This document shows, piece by piece, positions 7,114 through 7,218 of a DNA stretch of 7,218 nucleotides (the stretch's first letter is position 1; every line of letters starts with the position of its first letter). The DNA is from Planctomycetaceae bacterium. Lineage in GTDB: Bacteria > Planctomycetota > Planctomycetia > Planctomycetales > Planctomycetaceae. The notes under the pieces were generated by a model that was given only the letters and a program-made list of their open reading frames with translations, was not told where the DNA came from and did no database searches. Where the stretch lies: the NCBI GenBank assembly GCA_003503535.1, contig DOCI01000193.1, positions 1,754 to 8,971 on the forward strand, in the 5' to 3' direction. The translations under genes were made by a program, and so were the position numbers.

Positions 7114-7218
7114 CTAATAATTTGGGTTGATGTTCTTACAAAGCACCAGGGCAATCGCATGAGAATGGCACTGGAAATGCATCTTACCAGTTTCAGTGTT
7201 TGAGGCCACGAGGGTCTC
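7114..7218 (-). CDS. possible C-terminal fragment of an unrecognised upstream gene
   Basis: A minus-strand frame is open from the window edge for 34 codons to a TAG at 7116-7114, and ends with residues NINPNY. It includes two Cys and two His (FQCHSHAIALVLC), but I recognise no family. A frame this long open at a window edge is not rare by chance. If real, it would be the tail of a gene co-directional with the jet operon and about 300 bases upstream of jetA. The fragment has no usable start evidence, and the call is weak. Confidence 0.15.
   Translation of the reverse strand, partial: ETLVASNTETGKMHFQCHSHAIALVLCKNINPNY

Larger units (their letters stand above)
6814..7218. other. intergenic region upstream of jetA
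   Basis: About 400 bases, A+T-rich over most of its length. It contains the putative jetA promoter, two CAACCATG copies (6853-6860 and 6891-6898), and a perfect 8-bp inverted repeat TAGATTAC/GTAATCTA (7040-7047 and 7092-7099) with a 44-base spacer. I see no tRNA, CRISPR array, insertion sequence end or strong terminator. Short reading frames here have no recognisable protein character, apart from an edge-open frame on the minus strand at 7114-7218. Confidence 0.7.

Noticed and set aside
1..7218. CRISPR array, insertion sequence or other mobile element
   Set aside because: I see no regularly spaced repeats, no transposase or integrase motifs and no long terminal inverted repeats in the window.

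Overview
The window holds one complete four-gene operon on the minus strand, running right to left as jetA, jetB, jetC, jetD (6813 down to 151). I read it as a type I Wadjet (JetABCD) anti-plasmid defence system. JetA is a DUF3375-type kleisin, JetB a DUF4194-type KITE subunit, JetC a MukB-like SMC ATPase with intact Walker A, signature and Walker B motifs, and JetD a DUF3322/DUF2220 protein with a Toprim-type nuclease core. Wadjet is an established system, so the operon is a new instance of a known machine and not an undescribed one. The assignment rests on motifs, lengths and gene order read by eye, without a database search.

Layout: 1-150 is non-coding or edge sequence. Its first 80 bases are about 61% G+C by hand count and carry two small hairpins, one shaped like a tRNA T-arm. 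jetD lies at 151-1296, jetC at 1311-4616, jetB at 4613-5326 and jetA at 5323-6813. jetA/jetB and jetB/jetC each overlap by the four bases ATGA, and jetC and jetD are 14 bases apart. The region 6814-7218 is mostly A+T-rich intergenic DNA with a plausible sigma70-type promoter just upstream of jetA, copies of a short CAACCATG repeat, and an edge-open reading frame at the far right that may be the tail of another gene.

How the genes work together, from published work on the family: JetA, JetB and JetC form an SMC complex related to MukBEF that extrudes DNA loops using ATP. When it has reeled in a whole small circular DNA and stalls, JetD cuts the DNA, so plasmids are destroyed and the large chromosome is spared. 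All key catalytic residues visible here are present and no frame is broken, so the system looks functional.

Organism: a bacterium of moderate G+C. Strong Shine-Dalgarno sequences appear only at the internal jetB and jetC starts. There is no ribosomal or housekeeping marker in the window, so I cannot place it taxonomically; a Planctomycetes-like origin is only a weak impression.
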